DNA of 36,342 nucleotides from Spirochaetaceae bacterium (GTDB lineage Bacteria; Spirochaetota; Spirochaetia; SZUA-6; Bin103), in NCBI GenBank assembly GCA_028821475.1, contig JAPPGB010000015.1, positions 1-36,342 on the forward strand, given 5' to 3'. The position numbers and the translations under genes were made by a program. Below, piece by piece: positions 23,264 through 31,187 of the stretch. Under the pieces are notes generated by a model, which was given only the letters and a program-made list of their open reading frames with translations, did no database searches and was not told the origin of the DNA. The number at the start of each line of letters is the position of its first letter. Position 1 is the stretch's first letter.

Positions 23264-23455
23264 CGTTTCTCCTTGAATGTTACTTCGAGAGTATTGCGTA
23301 GCGGATTGGCGCTCCCTGGCTACTCTCGCGCCCGCTACGCGGACGGCCAGTCAGAGCCAAATACACTGAAAGCGCGCGGCGTGTGACTCGGCGGGTTCAC
23401 CCGGGCTCACGCCGCGCGCGCGTGCGGTTCTTTCAGTATCATCTTCACCTCCTGT
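23264..23455 (-). promoter_or_regulatory. Conserved dpp leader, copy 3 (upstream of dpp4)
   Basis: This is the best-preserved copy. On the minus strand, AGGAGGTGAAG initiates the MILKEPHARAA ORF (23442-23407). The large GC stem and its inner GGG/CCC stem follow. Then GCGTAGCGG (23340-23332) is perfectly complementary to CCGCTACGC (23304-23296), and CGAGAGTA (23328-23321) to TACTCTCG (23293-23286). The two pairs are interleaved, so they can form a pseudoknot or compete as alternative structures just before the AAGGAG ribosome-binding site. CTGGC/GCCAG offers a third competing pairing. Confidence 0.75.
23407..23442 (-). CDS. Upstream ORF MILKEPHARAA in leader 3
   Basis: An 11-codon ORF with a near-perfect Shine-Dalgarno sequence (AGGAGGTG, 4 nt before ATG). 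The peptide is identical to that in leader 1 although the DNA differs at two synonymous third positions. Its stop codon lies within the 5' arm of the GC stem, so translation and folding should compete. Confidence 0.6.
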   Translation of the reverse strand: MILKEPHARAA

Positions 23456-23651
23456 GCGCCGGCACAAACCGGAAAGGTGTCGTGAGTGGAAGAGTCATAC
23501 GTCGAAGGGTTAGCGACCCACGGCGGCTCCGATTCATGCGCCGTCGCCCGCGAGGGCGGGGGTGAAGCGTTGACCGGGGTACGTGCGGGCCGGGTATCGA
23601 GCCGCGAAAGGAATTACTTTGGGGTGCCGACGCCGTAGGAGGATGCGGAAG

Positions 23652-23760
23652 GCCACAAACCGGTCATTGCGCTGCCTGTCATCGTGACCCTTCATGACCA
23701 TCCGTCGAACCCCATGTGAGGCACGCTAGCATAGGCGCGGCGCGCCTGTCAACGACTCGG
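23652..23760 (-). promoter_or_regulatory. Shared promoter-like block, dpp4 copy
   Basis: On the minus strand, GAGTCG-TTGACA (-35 at 23752-23747) and the following CGCGCCTATGCTAGCGTGCCTC are nearly identical to the dpp3 block at 14521-14632, and the similarity continues to ATGACAGGCAGCGCAATGACCGG. It lies about 300 nt upstream of the leader ORF, so the implied 5' UTR is long. The -10 hexamer is uncertain. Confidence 0.5.
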
Positions 23761-23826
23761 CGGTCACCGGAGGGTGCTTCCTTGGCTTCCTTGCCAACCG
23801 AAGGACCAACGCGCTAGACTGGTTCC

Positions 23827-24039
23827 ATGGCCCGCATGATTCCTGTCACGACCTGACAGCTCAAGAGCGCATCGAACTCATCGGCAAGCTTTGGGATAGC
23901 CTTGATCCGGCGGCGGCCGTGTCGATCACGCCAGCTCTGGGGGCTGAGCTTGATCGCCGAGGCCGAGGCAGACGTCGCGCCCGAAGCTGGCGAGGCGTGG
24001 TCCGACATCCGGGACGAACTGGGGAAGAAACCGGGGTAG
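23827..24039 (+). pseudogene. Frameshifted addiction-module antitoxin
   Basis: AQERIELIGKLWDSLDP followed by ITPALGAELDRR is the hallmark of the small 'putative addiction module component' antitoxins (about 70 residues). The conserved remainder (IAEAEADVAPEAGEAW and IRDELGKK) continues in the next frame, so there is a frameshift near 23950-23960. A second frame change separates the ATG (23827 or 23836) from the conserved part. The stop TAG 24037-24039 abuts the ATG of the toxin remnant, the normal operon layout. Confidence 0.75.
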
Positions 24040-24207
24040 ATGCGCCCGCTCCGTGTTCGCAAGATCGCGCGTGCCGAGATCCTGGCGGCCTTCGAGTGGT
24101 ATCTTGAGCGGTCGCCGGCGGCAGCCATCGAGGAGGCGCCGGAGCGCTATCCAGTCATTCGTGGGCGTCTGCGCCGGGTTCTTCTACACCGCACCAGTCG
24201 GCGATGA
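24040..24207 (+). pseudogene. Internally deleted ParE/RelE-type toxin
   Basis: The frame starts RVRKIARAEILAAFEWYLERSP, a typical ParE N-terminus, then jumps to EEAPERYPVIRGRLRR, which normally follows about 20 residues later. The middle of the domain is deleted. After RRVLLHR it enters DNA belonging to the convergent M20 gene and stops at 55 codons, against a usual length of about 95. Its antitoxin is frameshifted, so the pair is dead. Confidence 0.7.
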
Positions 24208-25456
24208 AGAGCGCAATGGCCCCGGTGGTTTTTCTGACGGATTCGATCTCCACCGCTTCATTGAAGCCGTGGATGGAGCGGGCTCTCGGGCCGTAAACCA
24301 GCGAGGGCGTGTCCGCGTATAAAGCATATATCCGCGCATCCGTAGCCCCGGGGCTGCAGATTTCAACCAGGTCCTTTTCGAATACCCGCTTGTGGCTTCT
24401 GCGCAGCACGGTCTCGGCTTCCCGGGCGTTTTTCAGGACATACCCCTCGGTCTGGTGTCCGTGGAACACGACCCGGGGCGGATGGTCCTTGAGAAACGGA
24501 TGCTTTTCAGCAGCCTCCTGCACGCAGGATTCGATGTCGGAACGGATCCGGCCCAGGTCCCAGCCGGGATAAAATCCGATACGCATGTCGAAATTGCACC
24601 AGGCCGGCACGCTGGAAACCCAATCTCCGCCCTCGATTTTCCCGAGATTGAAGTGAACGGGATGAGGATGATCTGCGAATTCCGGATAATTACTCTTGGA
24701 TTCGTTCCAGGATTTTTCCAGTTTCTTCAGCTCGCCAACCAGGTAAAACGCATTCTCAATGGCATTCGCGCCGCCGGTCTGGGCAATGGATGCGTGTTGT
24801 GGATCGCCGCTTATCTGGATCTGAAACCACATGATGCCCATGTGAGCCCGCAGCAGGGTGTCACCCATCGGTTCGGTGTCCAGAAAGGCGTCTGCCCGAT
24901 AGCCGCGCTGCAGGCAGGCCAGGGTCCCGTTTCCGGTAGGCTCCTCCTCGATAACGGATTGAAGGAATACGTCTGCTCCGGGCGCCAGCCCGGCTCGTTT
25001 TAACGCCTCCAGAGCAAACAGGCAGGAGACCAGCCCGGCTTTCATATCACCCGCGCCGCGACCGTACATCCACCCGTCGTCAATGACAGGTTCAAAGGGG
25101 GGATATTTCCACCCGGAAACAGGGCCGGTGGGAACCACATCGATGTGGCCGTTGAGGATCAGCGACCGTCCCCTGGATGTCGAGGAGCGATGCGTCCCCA
25201 CCACATTGTAGGCCTTCTCGTAGGAGACATTGACCGGTGAATACCCCGTCATGTTTTCAATATCACCGACCTTGATTTTCCACCGGTCCACGGCCAGGCC
25301 TCTGGCGGCCATTTCCCGCGCCATGAAATCCTGGGCGGTGTGCTCCTGCCCCCTGACAGACGGGAATTTTACCAGCTCGGCGGTAAAATCGATCTGTTCA
25401 TCAAAGTTCTTATCTACAGCTTCCAGGATCTCTGTTGCGGTTTTATTATCAAGCAT
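24155..25456 (-). CDS. M20 family metallopeptidase (ArgE/DapE-type deacylase)
   Basis: A 433-residue cytoplasmic di-zinc hydrolase. Metal and catalytic residues are recognisable in order: NGHIDVVPTG (His, catalytic Asp), YGRGAGDMKAG (bridging Asp), EEEPTGNG (catalytic and zinc Glu), LDTEPMGD (zinc ligand) and SIHGFNEAV (C-terminal His). The lid/dimerisation domain lies in between, from about MWFQIQISGDPQHAS to the NFDMRIGFYPG region. The last 12 residues (from VEEPG) are encoded antisense to the ParE remnant, so the natural C-terminus was probably exchanged at a junction near 24185. A promoter-like block shared with dpp3 and dpp4 lies about 230-350 bp upstream. Base composition is lower in GC than the genes to its right. 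It probably hydrolyses N-acyl amino acids or short peptides. Confidence 0.92.
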   Translation of the reverse strand: MLDNKTATEILEAVDKNFDEQIDFTAELVKFPSVRGQEHTAQDFMAREMAARGLAVDRWKIKVGDIENMTGYSPVNVSYEKAYNVVGTHRSSTSRGRSLILNGHIDVVPTGPVSGWKYPPFEPVIDDGWMYGRGAGDMKAGLVSCLFALEALKRAGLAPGADVFLQSVIEEEPTGNGTLACLQRGYRADAFLDTEPMGDTLLRAHMGIMWFQIQISGDPQHASIAQTGGANAIENAFYLVGELKKLEKSWNESKSNYPEFADHPHPVHFNLGKIEGGDWVSSVPAWCNFDMRIGFYPGWDLGRIRSDIESCVQEAAEKHPFLKDHPPRVVFHGHQTEGYVLKNAREAETVLRRSHKRVFEKDLVEICSPGATDARIYALYADTPSLVYGPRARSIHGFNEAVEIESVRKTTGAIALFIADWCGVEEPGADAHE

Positions 25457-25524
25457 ATCGACACCTCGGTTGATTAGATTAAAAAGGTCTATATCGGCAA
25501 AGCGGGGTAGTCGGTTAGCCCCTC
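25457..25524 (-). other. M20 leader and probable end of the IS remnant
   Basis: Between the transposase stop and the M20 start lie ACCCCGCTTTGCC (minus strand), a plausible terminal-repeat end of an IS1595-type element, and an A/T-rich stretch. CGAGGTG precedes the M20 ATG. No target-site duplication could be recognised. Confidence 0.3.
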
Positions 25525-25683
25525 CTACGGAGAAGGTCGTTCAACTTGCCACTCGTAGCCATGGGAGAGGTCAGCTTCGGTAACGGTTCCGCTAACGACA
25601 GCTTGCTCAAGCAGCCGGCGGAACACGAGCCCGCGACTACGTGAGGTCCGGCGATTGAGCCGAAACGTGAACTCCTCCAAGTA
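25525..25683 (-). mobile_element. C-terminal remnant of an IS1595-family transposase
   Basis: Fifty-two codons on the minus strand begin YLEEFTFRLNRRTSRSRGLV and continue FRRLLEQAV, the characteristic C-terminal end of ISXO2/IS1595-type DDE transposases, then run to a stop at 25525. The rest of the transposase is gone; the upstream junction at 25684-25690 passes directly into the promoter-like block. The element cannot transpose. Confidence 0.8.
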
Positions 25684-25688
25684 GGACT

Positions 25689-25804
25689 GTCACCGGCAAC
25701 CCGTCACTGCGCTGCCTGTCATCATGGCGCGTCATCACCGTTCCGTCGGACCCCAAGCGAGGCAAGCTTGCTATGGACGCGACCACCCTGTCAACGACTC
25801 GGAC
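25689..25804 (-). promoter_or_regulatory. Shared promoter-like block, M20 copy
   Basis: On the minus strand, GTCCGAGTCG-TTGACA (-35 at 25794-25789) is followed by a more diverged spacer with CATAGCAAG as a possible -10. The sequence then almost exactly matches the dpp3 block from CGCCATGATGACAGGCAGCG to GGTTGCCGGTGAC. It would drive transcription leftwards through the IS remnant into the M20 gene. Confidence 0.5.
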
Positions 25805-25825
25805 GTCACCGAGGTCACCTGTTCA

Positions 25826-26140
25826 GGCGAGTGCACGCCATCCACGTACCGATCATCGTAGTAGCCGAGCTGCGCGCGGGATTCGTGATGGGCTCGCGGT
25901 CGGCCCGTAACGAGGCCGTGCTCGCAAGGTTGCCTGTCACGTGCGCGCGTCCGTGTGCTTAGTCCCGACGTGGCGACCACCCACCACTACGCAGGCCTGT
26001 TCCGCCAGTTGCGAGTCGCCGGTACCCCAGTTCCGATAAACGACCTGTGGATCGCCGCACTCGCGGCGCAGCACGAATTGTCGCTGTTCACGCGTGACAG
26101 CCACTTCGACTACCTGCCTCAGTTGCCGCGGGTAGACTGA
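25826..26140 (+). pseudogene. VapC (PIN-domain) toxin lacking its N-terminus and frameshifted
   Basis: IHVPIIVVAELRAGFVMGSRS in one frame and LSPDVATTHHYAGLFRQLR with VPINDLWIAALA and LFTRDSHFDYLPQL in the next together form residues from about 30 to the end of a PIN-domain RNase. The frame changes near 25940-25955. The first strand with its catalytic Asp is missing, replaced by the promoter-like block. The Glu (VAELRAG) and two Asp residues (INDLW, TRDSHFD) remain. It is non-functional and has no antitoxin beside it. Confidence 0.75.
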
Positions 26141-26243
26141 CCCGCCGTGCCCGCATGCCCCGCTGCAACGCCGCCCCTCAGGGGACGGGGTGCCGATGGC
26201 GTGGCTCCGGCTCCCGCCTGCGGGGGTGTTACCGCCGGCGAGG

Positions 26244-27629
26244 CTACGCCGCCCGCCAGGGGAGGGTGCGGCCGGCGGCGAGGCGGCGGATCAGGAGGGC
26301 CAGCTCCAGGGCGTGGTAGTCGCCCCACTGGCACGACTCGCCGCACGGGATGCGGCGGCCTTCGGGGACGTGGTCCCAGCCGTTGGGGCGGTGGTAGATG
26401 GTGTGCAGCAGCAGGCCCTGGTGCGCCGGGTCGGTGGCCAGGTAGGGCTCCGCGAACAGGGTGCGGGCCACGGTGAGACCGGCGGCCAGCAGGCGGGCGG
26501 CGCCGGGCGGGCGGACCGCTTCCGGAAGCGCGGCAAGGCGCAGCAGGCCCTGGGCGGTGATGGCGGCGGCGGAGCTGTCCACCGGCTCGTGGTCGTTGAA
26601 CGGGTCGGAGGGTGCGGCGCGCCAGTCGCCCAGGGCGGCTAGGCCGGGGGCGCCGGTGTCCCAGTAGGGGATGCCGTCGGCGGCGCTGTTGGCGAGGTGG
26701 AACCCGGCGGTCGCAGCCGCCGCGGCGCCCACCCGCTGTACCGCCTCGGCGTGGGTGGCCAGCCCGGGAACGGCGGCCTCCTCGACCGCCTCCGCCGGCA
26801 CCTCGGCGAGGTACTCCAGCATCTCCGCGCAGCCCAGGATCGCCCACGCCAGGCCGCGGGTCCAGGTCGAGAACGGCGAGTAGCCCTGCTGGGTGCTTGG
26901 GCAGCGGTAAGAGCCGTCGTTGACGTTGAACAGCGCCTCGTGCACCACCCGGCCCGGCACGTCGTAGTGGTCGCGGCCGGCGCCGAAGAACACGTTGTAG
27001 CGCAGGGTGGTTTCCAGGTGCTGGAGCAGGCGCCGCAGCAGGGAGATGCGCCGGTCGCGTTCGCCCATCAGCACCTGGCCGAGCTCGTGCGCGGCGGCCA
27101 GCACGCGCAGCGAGCGAATGGTGTCGATGAACAGTGACTGCGGCCCGTTGAAGGAGCAGATGTAGCCCAGGCCGCCGGGTAGCGGGGTCCAGCGCGCCGC
27201 CTGCACGGCGCCGGATACGCGGATCGCCAACTGCAGGTGCTCGAGGTCGCCGGGGGTGGCCGGCCAGCGCCCTTCGCGGGCCAGGCGCAGCAGGTTGCCG
27301 TAGGTGCTCAAGGTGTTGAAGCCGTGGTCGTGCACGCCGACGTGGGTGAGATGCGCCGGAATCAACCGGCGCATGCCGGCGCGGCCCAGCTCCAGCAGGC
27401 GCTCGTCGCCGGTGGCGTCGAAGGTGAGCAGCGCGGCCCCGTACTGGAACCCCTGCGTCCACTCGGTCCAGCCGCGGGTGGTGTACTTTCCCTCGACCGT
27501 GAACACCGGCGCGCCGCGCGCCGGATCCCAACTCGCGTCCAGGTCGCGGATCTTGCCGCCGGCCAGCGCGAACACTGACTCGACGGCGGAGTCGAGGTCA
27601 CGCGGTTGCAGTGCGGTGTCAACTTTCAT
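26244..27629 (-). CDS. Glycoside hydrolase family 88-like protein
   Basis: A 461-residue (alpha/alpha)6-barrel glycosidase of the unsaturated glucuronyl hydrolase group. Candidate catalytic Asp residues lie in HDHGFNTLSTYGNL and SLFIDTIRSLR, matching the two Asp positions known for GH88. Other family landmarks are GFQYGAALLTF, TWTRGLAWAILGCAEM, DSSAAAITAQGLLRLA and a final CGESCQWGDYHALELALL. There is no signal peptide, consistent with cytoplasmic cleavage of imported oligosaccharides. ATG 27629 starts at the family N-terminus (MKVDTALQ); the frame is open another 111 nt upstream but without similarity. It follows the SDR gene on the same strand with a 189-nt gap. Confidence 0.85.
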   Translation of the reverse strand: MKVDTALQPRDLDSAVESVFALAGGKIRDLDASWDPARGAPVFTVEGKYTTRGWTEWTQGFQYGAALLTFDATGDERLLELGRAGMRRLIPAHLTHVGVHDHGFNTLSTYGNLLRLAREGRWPATPGDLEHLQLAIRVSGAVQAARWTPLPGGLGYICSFNGPQSLFIDTIRSLRVLAAAHELGQVLMGERDRRISLLRRLLQHLETTLRYNVFFGAGRDHYDVPGRVVHEALFNVNDGSYRCPSTQQGYSPFSTWTRGLAWAILGCAEMLEYLAEVPAEAVEEAAVPGLATHAEAVQRVGAAAAATAGFHLANSAADGIPYWDTGAPGLAALGDWRAAPSDPFNDHEPVDSSAAAITAQGLLRLAALPEAVRPPGAARLLAAGLTVARTLFAEPYLATDPAHQGLLLHTIYHRPNGWDHVPEGRRIPCGESCQWGDYHALELALLIRRLAAGRTLPWRAA

Positions 27630-27818
27630 CGGGCGGTACCAAGGGTGCCGGCGTCTCGAATCGGTCTCCTGCCGGTGGATCTTCGGACCGATCTCGTCCG
27701 TCCGCGGTGGCCGAACATGGCGGCCAAGCGGCGATTCCATTGCGTCGTTGGTCGCAAGTCTTGCACAAGTGAAACCTCGGTCAGATGGCTATCCGGACCG
27801 CGGAGTGACCGCGGCTAC

Positions 27819-28622
27819 TCACAGGCGCAGCAGGCTGAAGCCGCCGTCCACGTCCACCACGGTACCCTGGGAGAAGTCGAAGCCGCCACTGACCAGCGCC
27901 GCCACCGCGCGGCCCACGTCTGCGGGCGTGCCCCAGCGGCCCTGCGGCACCAGTCCCTCGGTGATCAGCGCGTCGTACTTCGCCTTGACCGCCCGCGTCA
28001 TGTCGGTCTCCATCAGGCCGGGCCGCACCTCGTACACGCCGATGCCGGCCTCCGCCAGGCGCACCGCGAACAGTTCGCGCGCCATCGCCAGCCCCGCCTT
28101 GGACACGCAGTACTCGCCGCGGCTCACCGATGCGTAGGCGGCGGAGATGGAATTGACGAAGATCACCGCCCGCCGCCGGGCCGCCTCCGCCGGCTGGGAG
28201 AGCCAGTAGCGGGCGACCGCCTGGGTAAGGAAGTAGGGACCGGTGAGGTTGGTGGCCAGCACCTCGGCGAACGACTCCTCGCTCGCCTCCAGCAGGTCGG
28301 CGCGCTGCCGCGGTGCGATGCCGGCGTTGTTCACCAGCACCTCCACGCTGCCGAACCTCTCCAGGGTGGCGGCGAGCAGGCGTTCGCGGTCTGCCGTCAC
28401 CGCGACGTCCGCTTTTATGGGATGGAAGCGCTGCCGGTCACACCGAGCCCGCTCGCGGCACGCCGCCGCGGTGGCGTCCGCCGCTCCGGCGTCGCTACGG
28501 TAGCCAATCGCCACCGAGTAGCCGGCCGCCGCCAGCGAGAGCGCCACCCCGGAGCCGAGGCCGCGGCTGCCGCCGGTAACCAGGGCCACCGGCGGCGAAG
28601 GTGTCGTCGCACTACCGTTCAT
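27819..28622 (-). CDS. SDR family oxidoreductase (FabG-like)
   Basis: A 267-residue short-chain dehydrogenase. TGGSRGLGSGVA is the NAD(P)-binding TGxxxGxG loop, LVNNAGIAP the NNAG motif, and Ser (NSISAAY), Tyr and Lys (YCVSKAG) the catalytic triad. RPGLMETDMT and the C-terminal GTVVDVDGG are typical of FabG-like enzymes. ATG 28622 gives a short lead-in (MNGSATTPSPP) before the first beta strand. It is probably co-transcribed with the GH88-like gene and may act on a released sugar acid; this is inference from proximity. Confidence 0.9.
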   Translation of the reverse strand: MNGSATTPSPPVALVTGGSRGLGSGVALSLAAAGYSVAIGYRSDAGAADATAAACRERARCDRQRFHPIKADVAVTADRERLLAATLERFGSVEVLVNNAGIAPRQRADLLEASEESFAEVLATNLTGPYFLTQAVARYWLSQPAEAARRRAVIFVNSISAAYASVSRGEYCVSKAGLAMARELFAVRLAEAGIGVYEVRPGLMETDMTRAVKAKYDALITEGLVPQGRWGTPADVGRAVAALVSGGFDFSQGTVVDVDGGFSLLRL

Positions 28623-29136
28623 CGAAGGCACCTCCGCGCCTGGCTGGCCGCTGCCGGCGCGTGGTCGGAACCGTGCGCGGCATACGCAATCGGCAATTTC
28701 GCGTGGGCGGTATCCGGCTGTCGGCACAGCGCCCGTTGATGGGCCCGTTCTGCCTGCCGCCGGGCCCGTCCGCGCCGCCTGGGACGGCACTCCGGATCCG
28801 CTGCGGGCGGGGTCGCCAAGTCGGCGCCCCGTACCAGGTTACGCGCCACGCAGAGCCCGCCAGTTTCGTCGAGCGTGTCCATGACGGGCGGCACACCCCG
28901 CTGACGGCGCAGCGCCCGATCCCGCGCCCAGGAGTAACCGTACAGCGGCGGGGCGGCGCCGGGACTCTCCTTGGCAGTAACGCCGGCGGAACCCCGCGGG
29001 ACGATCGAAAGGCGTGTGGTCGAGAAGCCACTCGCGGCCCTGCTGCTGAGCGCGCTATCGGCGCCGGTATCGCCGGACGCGGGGTAGCCCTGCCGGCGTA
29101 TGCTCTCCGGTAGCCGGTCGCCGCGCGTGCCGCCAT
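28623..29136. other. GC-rich 514-bp gap without a recognisable gene
   Basis: Open frames span parts of it on both strands but are Arg/Pro/Ala-rich with no motif. It should hold the promoter for the SDR gene. No RNA, repeat or IS end is apparent. A decayed gene cannot be excluded. Confidence 0.45.
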
Positions 29137-29898
29137 CTACATCACCCCGGGCCGGCCGGCGAGCAGGGTCATCGGATCGGTGACCGGTACCGGGTTGCGC
29201 ATCAGGTAGGCCTCGCCGAACTCGGCGCCGATCATGCGCCCGAAGTAGCGGTGGCGGCCTTCCCACGCGGCCAGGAAGTCGGACCGCGACAGGTAGGTTT
29301 CCGGCTCCGCGTCCGCCGCCGCGGCGTCCGCGTCGGGGGCGCCATCCGCCGGCGCCGAACGATGCAGTTGTGAGGCGTAGCACGCCACCGCGCGCGCCTT
29401 GGCGGCGAATTGCTCGCTGATGTCGACGATCAGCGACGGGCGGGCGACGTAGCGCGACAGTTGGAACAGCATCGCCTCCGGGCGGTGCGCGACCGGGCCG
29501 CCGGGGTGCTTGGCCACGCCGGCGAACCACCAGGCGTCCTTCATCAGCAGGCTGGTGTTGACGTGGTCGGGGTGGTGATCCTCCCAGTAGGGGCCCACCA
29601 GCATGCGCGGCTGCTCGCTGCGGATCACCTCCACCAGCCGCGTGCGATACTCGACGGTGCGCTCCACGAAGCCGTCCGGCAGGTCCAGATCCCGCCGTAC
29701 GTCCAGCCCCAGGATGGCGGTGGCGCGGGAACGCTCCGCGTCCCGCAACGCCGCGTTGCCGCGCGTGCCCAGTTCGCCGCGGGTCAGGTCCACCACGCCG
29801 ATGCGCGCCCCGGCAGCCTTGCAGCGCAGCAAGAGGCCGGCGCACCCCAGTTCGGCATCGTCGGGATGCGCGCATACCGCCAATACATCAACAGCCAT
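29137..29898 (-). CDS. PIG-L family deacetylase
   Basis: A 253-residue zinc-dependent de-N-acetylase of the LmbE/BshB type. The metal site is visible as AHPDDAELGC near the N-terminus and HHPDHVNTS about residue 110. TRGELGTRG and the overall length match bacillithiol/mycothiol-type and related N-acetylglucosaminyl deacetylases. An Ala/Asp/Pro-rich insertion (about residues 190-210) is unusual. ATG 29898 begins directly with the first beta strand (MAVDVLAVCAHPDD). Its sugar-related neighbours make an N-acetyl-sugar substrate plausible, but it is not determined. Confidence 0.9.
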   Translation of the reverse strand: MAVDVLAVCAHPDDAELGCAGLLLRCKAAGARIGVVDLTRGELGTRGNAALRDAERSRATAILGLDVRRDLDLPDGFVERTVEYRTRLVEVIRSEQPRMLVGPYWEDHHPDHVNTSLLMKDAWWFAGVAKHPGGPVAHRPEAMLFQLSRYVARPSLIVDISEQFAAKARAVACYASQLHRSAPADGAPDADAAAADAEPETYLSRSDFLAAWEGRHRYFGRMIGAEFGEAYLMRNPVPVTDPMTLLAGRPGVM

Positions 29899-29934
29899 GT
29901 CGGCGCCGATAGTATCAGAATGCCCCGGCCATCA

Positions 29935-30782
29935 TCACAGTGCGGTGGGTTGTTCGTAGGGGTTCATCCAACTCACTCCAGCCTGTTTGCGGCGCTCACC
30001 GGCCGCGTTTTCGGTGGCGATCCAGGCAAGCCACTCTTCGGTCGCGACGATCTCGTGCAGCGTTGCCCGTTTGCGGTGCGGGGAATAGTTGCCGATATGC
30101 CACAGGCAGTTGCGGTACAGCATGAAGTCTCCGGCATGCAGAATGGCCTGCACGGCTCCCGGCATGCTCTTGCAGTACTGTAGATTCTGCCTCTCCAATT
30201 CGGCGTCCGTCATCTGTTCGGTGGCCACCGGCATCGGCACCGGCCGGGTGGGAAACAGGTTCCGCTCGCGCGGCAGATCCGGTCTGCCATGGCTGCCCGG
30301 AACTACCCAGGTGCTGATGTCGTCGTACAGCGCACAGTTGTACTGATTCCACATCAGCGGATCGGTCATCGTCCTGGCCCAGGCGTGCACGTCGGCCGCG
30401 AGAATGTTGTCGCGCCAGTCACGATGCCAACGGGTCGAGAAGGGCTTCTGCACCGGCTCATAGAAGATGCCCAGCGCGCGCGGTTGGTTGTTGTCGGCAT
30501 CCGTGTCGCCGTAGGTGTGATGCGCCGACAGAATGGTGGTGACGGCATCGCGCAGGGGCGGCAACTCGGCAAAGTCCTGAAAAGGCTTGAGATCCAGATC
30601 GTATGCGTAAACCGGTTGCAGCCGCTGCGCCTGCGGTCCATTCACCTGCAGACATATTCCCGGCCTCTCTCCGCACCGACACGCAGGTCACGCAACAGCG
30701 AAGGCGGCAGGATCTCCCGAAAAACGGTAAACCCGTCACGCGCGTGTTGTTCGATGTGTTCATCGGTCAATGCAAACGCCAT
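29935..30782 (-). pseudogene. Phytanoyl-CoA dioxygenase (PhyH)-like gene with a frameshift
   Basis: The N-terminal 46 codons from ATG 30782 (MAFALTDEHIEQHARDGFTV...) run to a stop at 30642. The rest continues in another frame from VNGPQAQRLQPVYAYD to 29935. Joined, they make a 280-residue Fe(II)/2-oxoglutarate dioxygenase of the PhyH family with the facial triad His and Asp (TRWHRDW), the distal His (LWHIGNYS) and an Arg for the co-substrate (PHRKRATLH). The frame change lies near 30640-30655. It may be a genuine disabling mutation or a sequencing/assembly error; the intact flanks make either credible. The hydroxylated substrate is unknown. Confidence 0.8.
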
Positions 30783-30930
30783 CAGTGTGGACCTCCCATC
30801 GGCAGCCAAACCTTGCGCCGCCTCGTCGTGTTCCGAGATTTCGCGGTGCCGTGGCACCGGCTGGGAAACGCTGGTCTCGGAATTGCGGTACCAATCATGT
30901 TTGGCGCCATTGTCTCACGAGGCCGGCGGC

Positions 30931-30960
30931 TGTCAGTGTCAGTGTCAGTGTCAGTGTCAA
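30931..30960 (+). repeat. TGTCAG hexanucleotide microsatellite
   Basis: Nearly five head-to-tail copies of TGTCAG, the last ending TGTCAA, in the intergenic DNA upstream of the PhyH-like gene. The copy number is likely to vary by slippage. Confidence 0.8.
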
Positions 30961-31034
30961 CGTCGGCGTCGAAGATCAGGCGGGAGCGTGTCCGCGAGAT
31001 CGCCAGCCAGGTGCACCGGGCCGGCGCCACCGCA

Positions 31035-31106
31035 GTTGCCGTCGTCGGAGCCGAAGTAGATGGTGTCGTCCACCACCGCCGGCGGGTTGACCGAGCGCGC
31101 CTGCTC
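31035..31106 (-). pseudogene. 72-bp fragment of a PQQ-propeller gene
   Basis: This segment matches 34640-34711 inside the PQQ-type gene at 70 of 72 positions and in the same orientation. On the minus strand it reads VVDDTIYFGSDDGN preceded by ARSVNPPA. Similarity ends abruptly on both sides. It is a relic of a paralogous gene or of recombination with the intact copy 3.6 kb away. Confidence 0.75.
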
Positions 31107-31144
31107 AGCGCTCGCATGCGATCTGCCTCCCAAGGACGGAGCAG

Positions 31145-31159
31145 TCGTTCCTGGAACGA
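31145..31159. promoter_or_regulatory. Perfect 7-bp palindrome upstream of the Uma2-type gene
   Basis: TCGTTCC and GGAACGA flank a single T, 28 bp before the start codon. The position and symmetry suit a dimeric repressor operator. No promoter hexamers are clear around it. Confidence 0.35.
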
Positions 31160-31187
31160 ACGATTCGGAATGTGCTACCGTCGTACC

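Noticed and set aside
26119-27531. 470-residue open frame on the minus strand overlapping the GH88-like gene in another frame
   Set aside because: Gly/Arg/Pro-rich low-complexity translation with no motif; it is an out-of-frame shadow of the well-supported GH88-like gene in GC-rich DNA.
28601-29113. 170-residue plus-strand frame in the SDR/PIG-L gap
   Set aside because: No recognisable start context or domain, and a composition typical of non-coding GC-rich DNA here.
30931-30960. Possible integration or iteron site
   Set aside because: Simple hexanucleotide microsatellite without an adjacent integrase, replication gene or tRNA.
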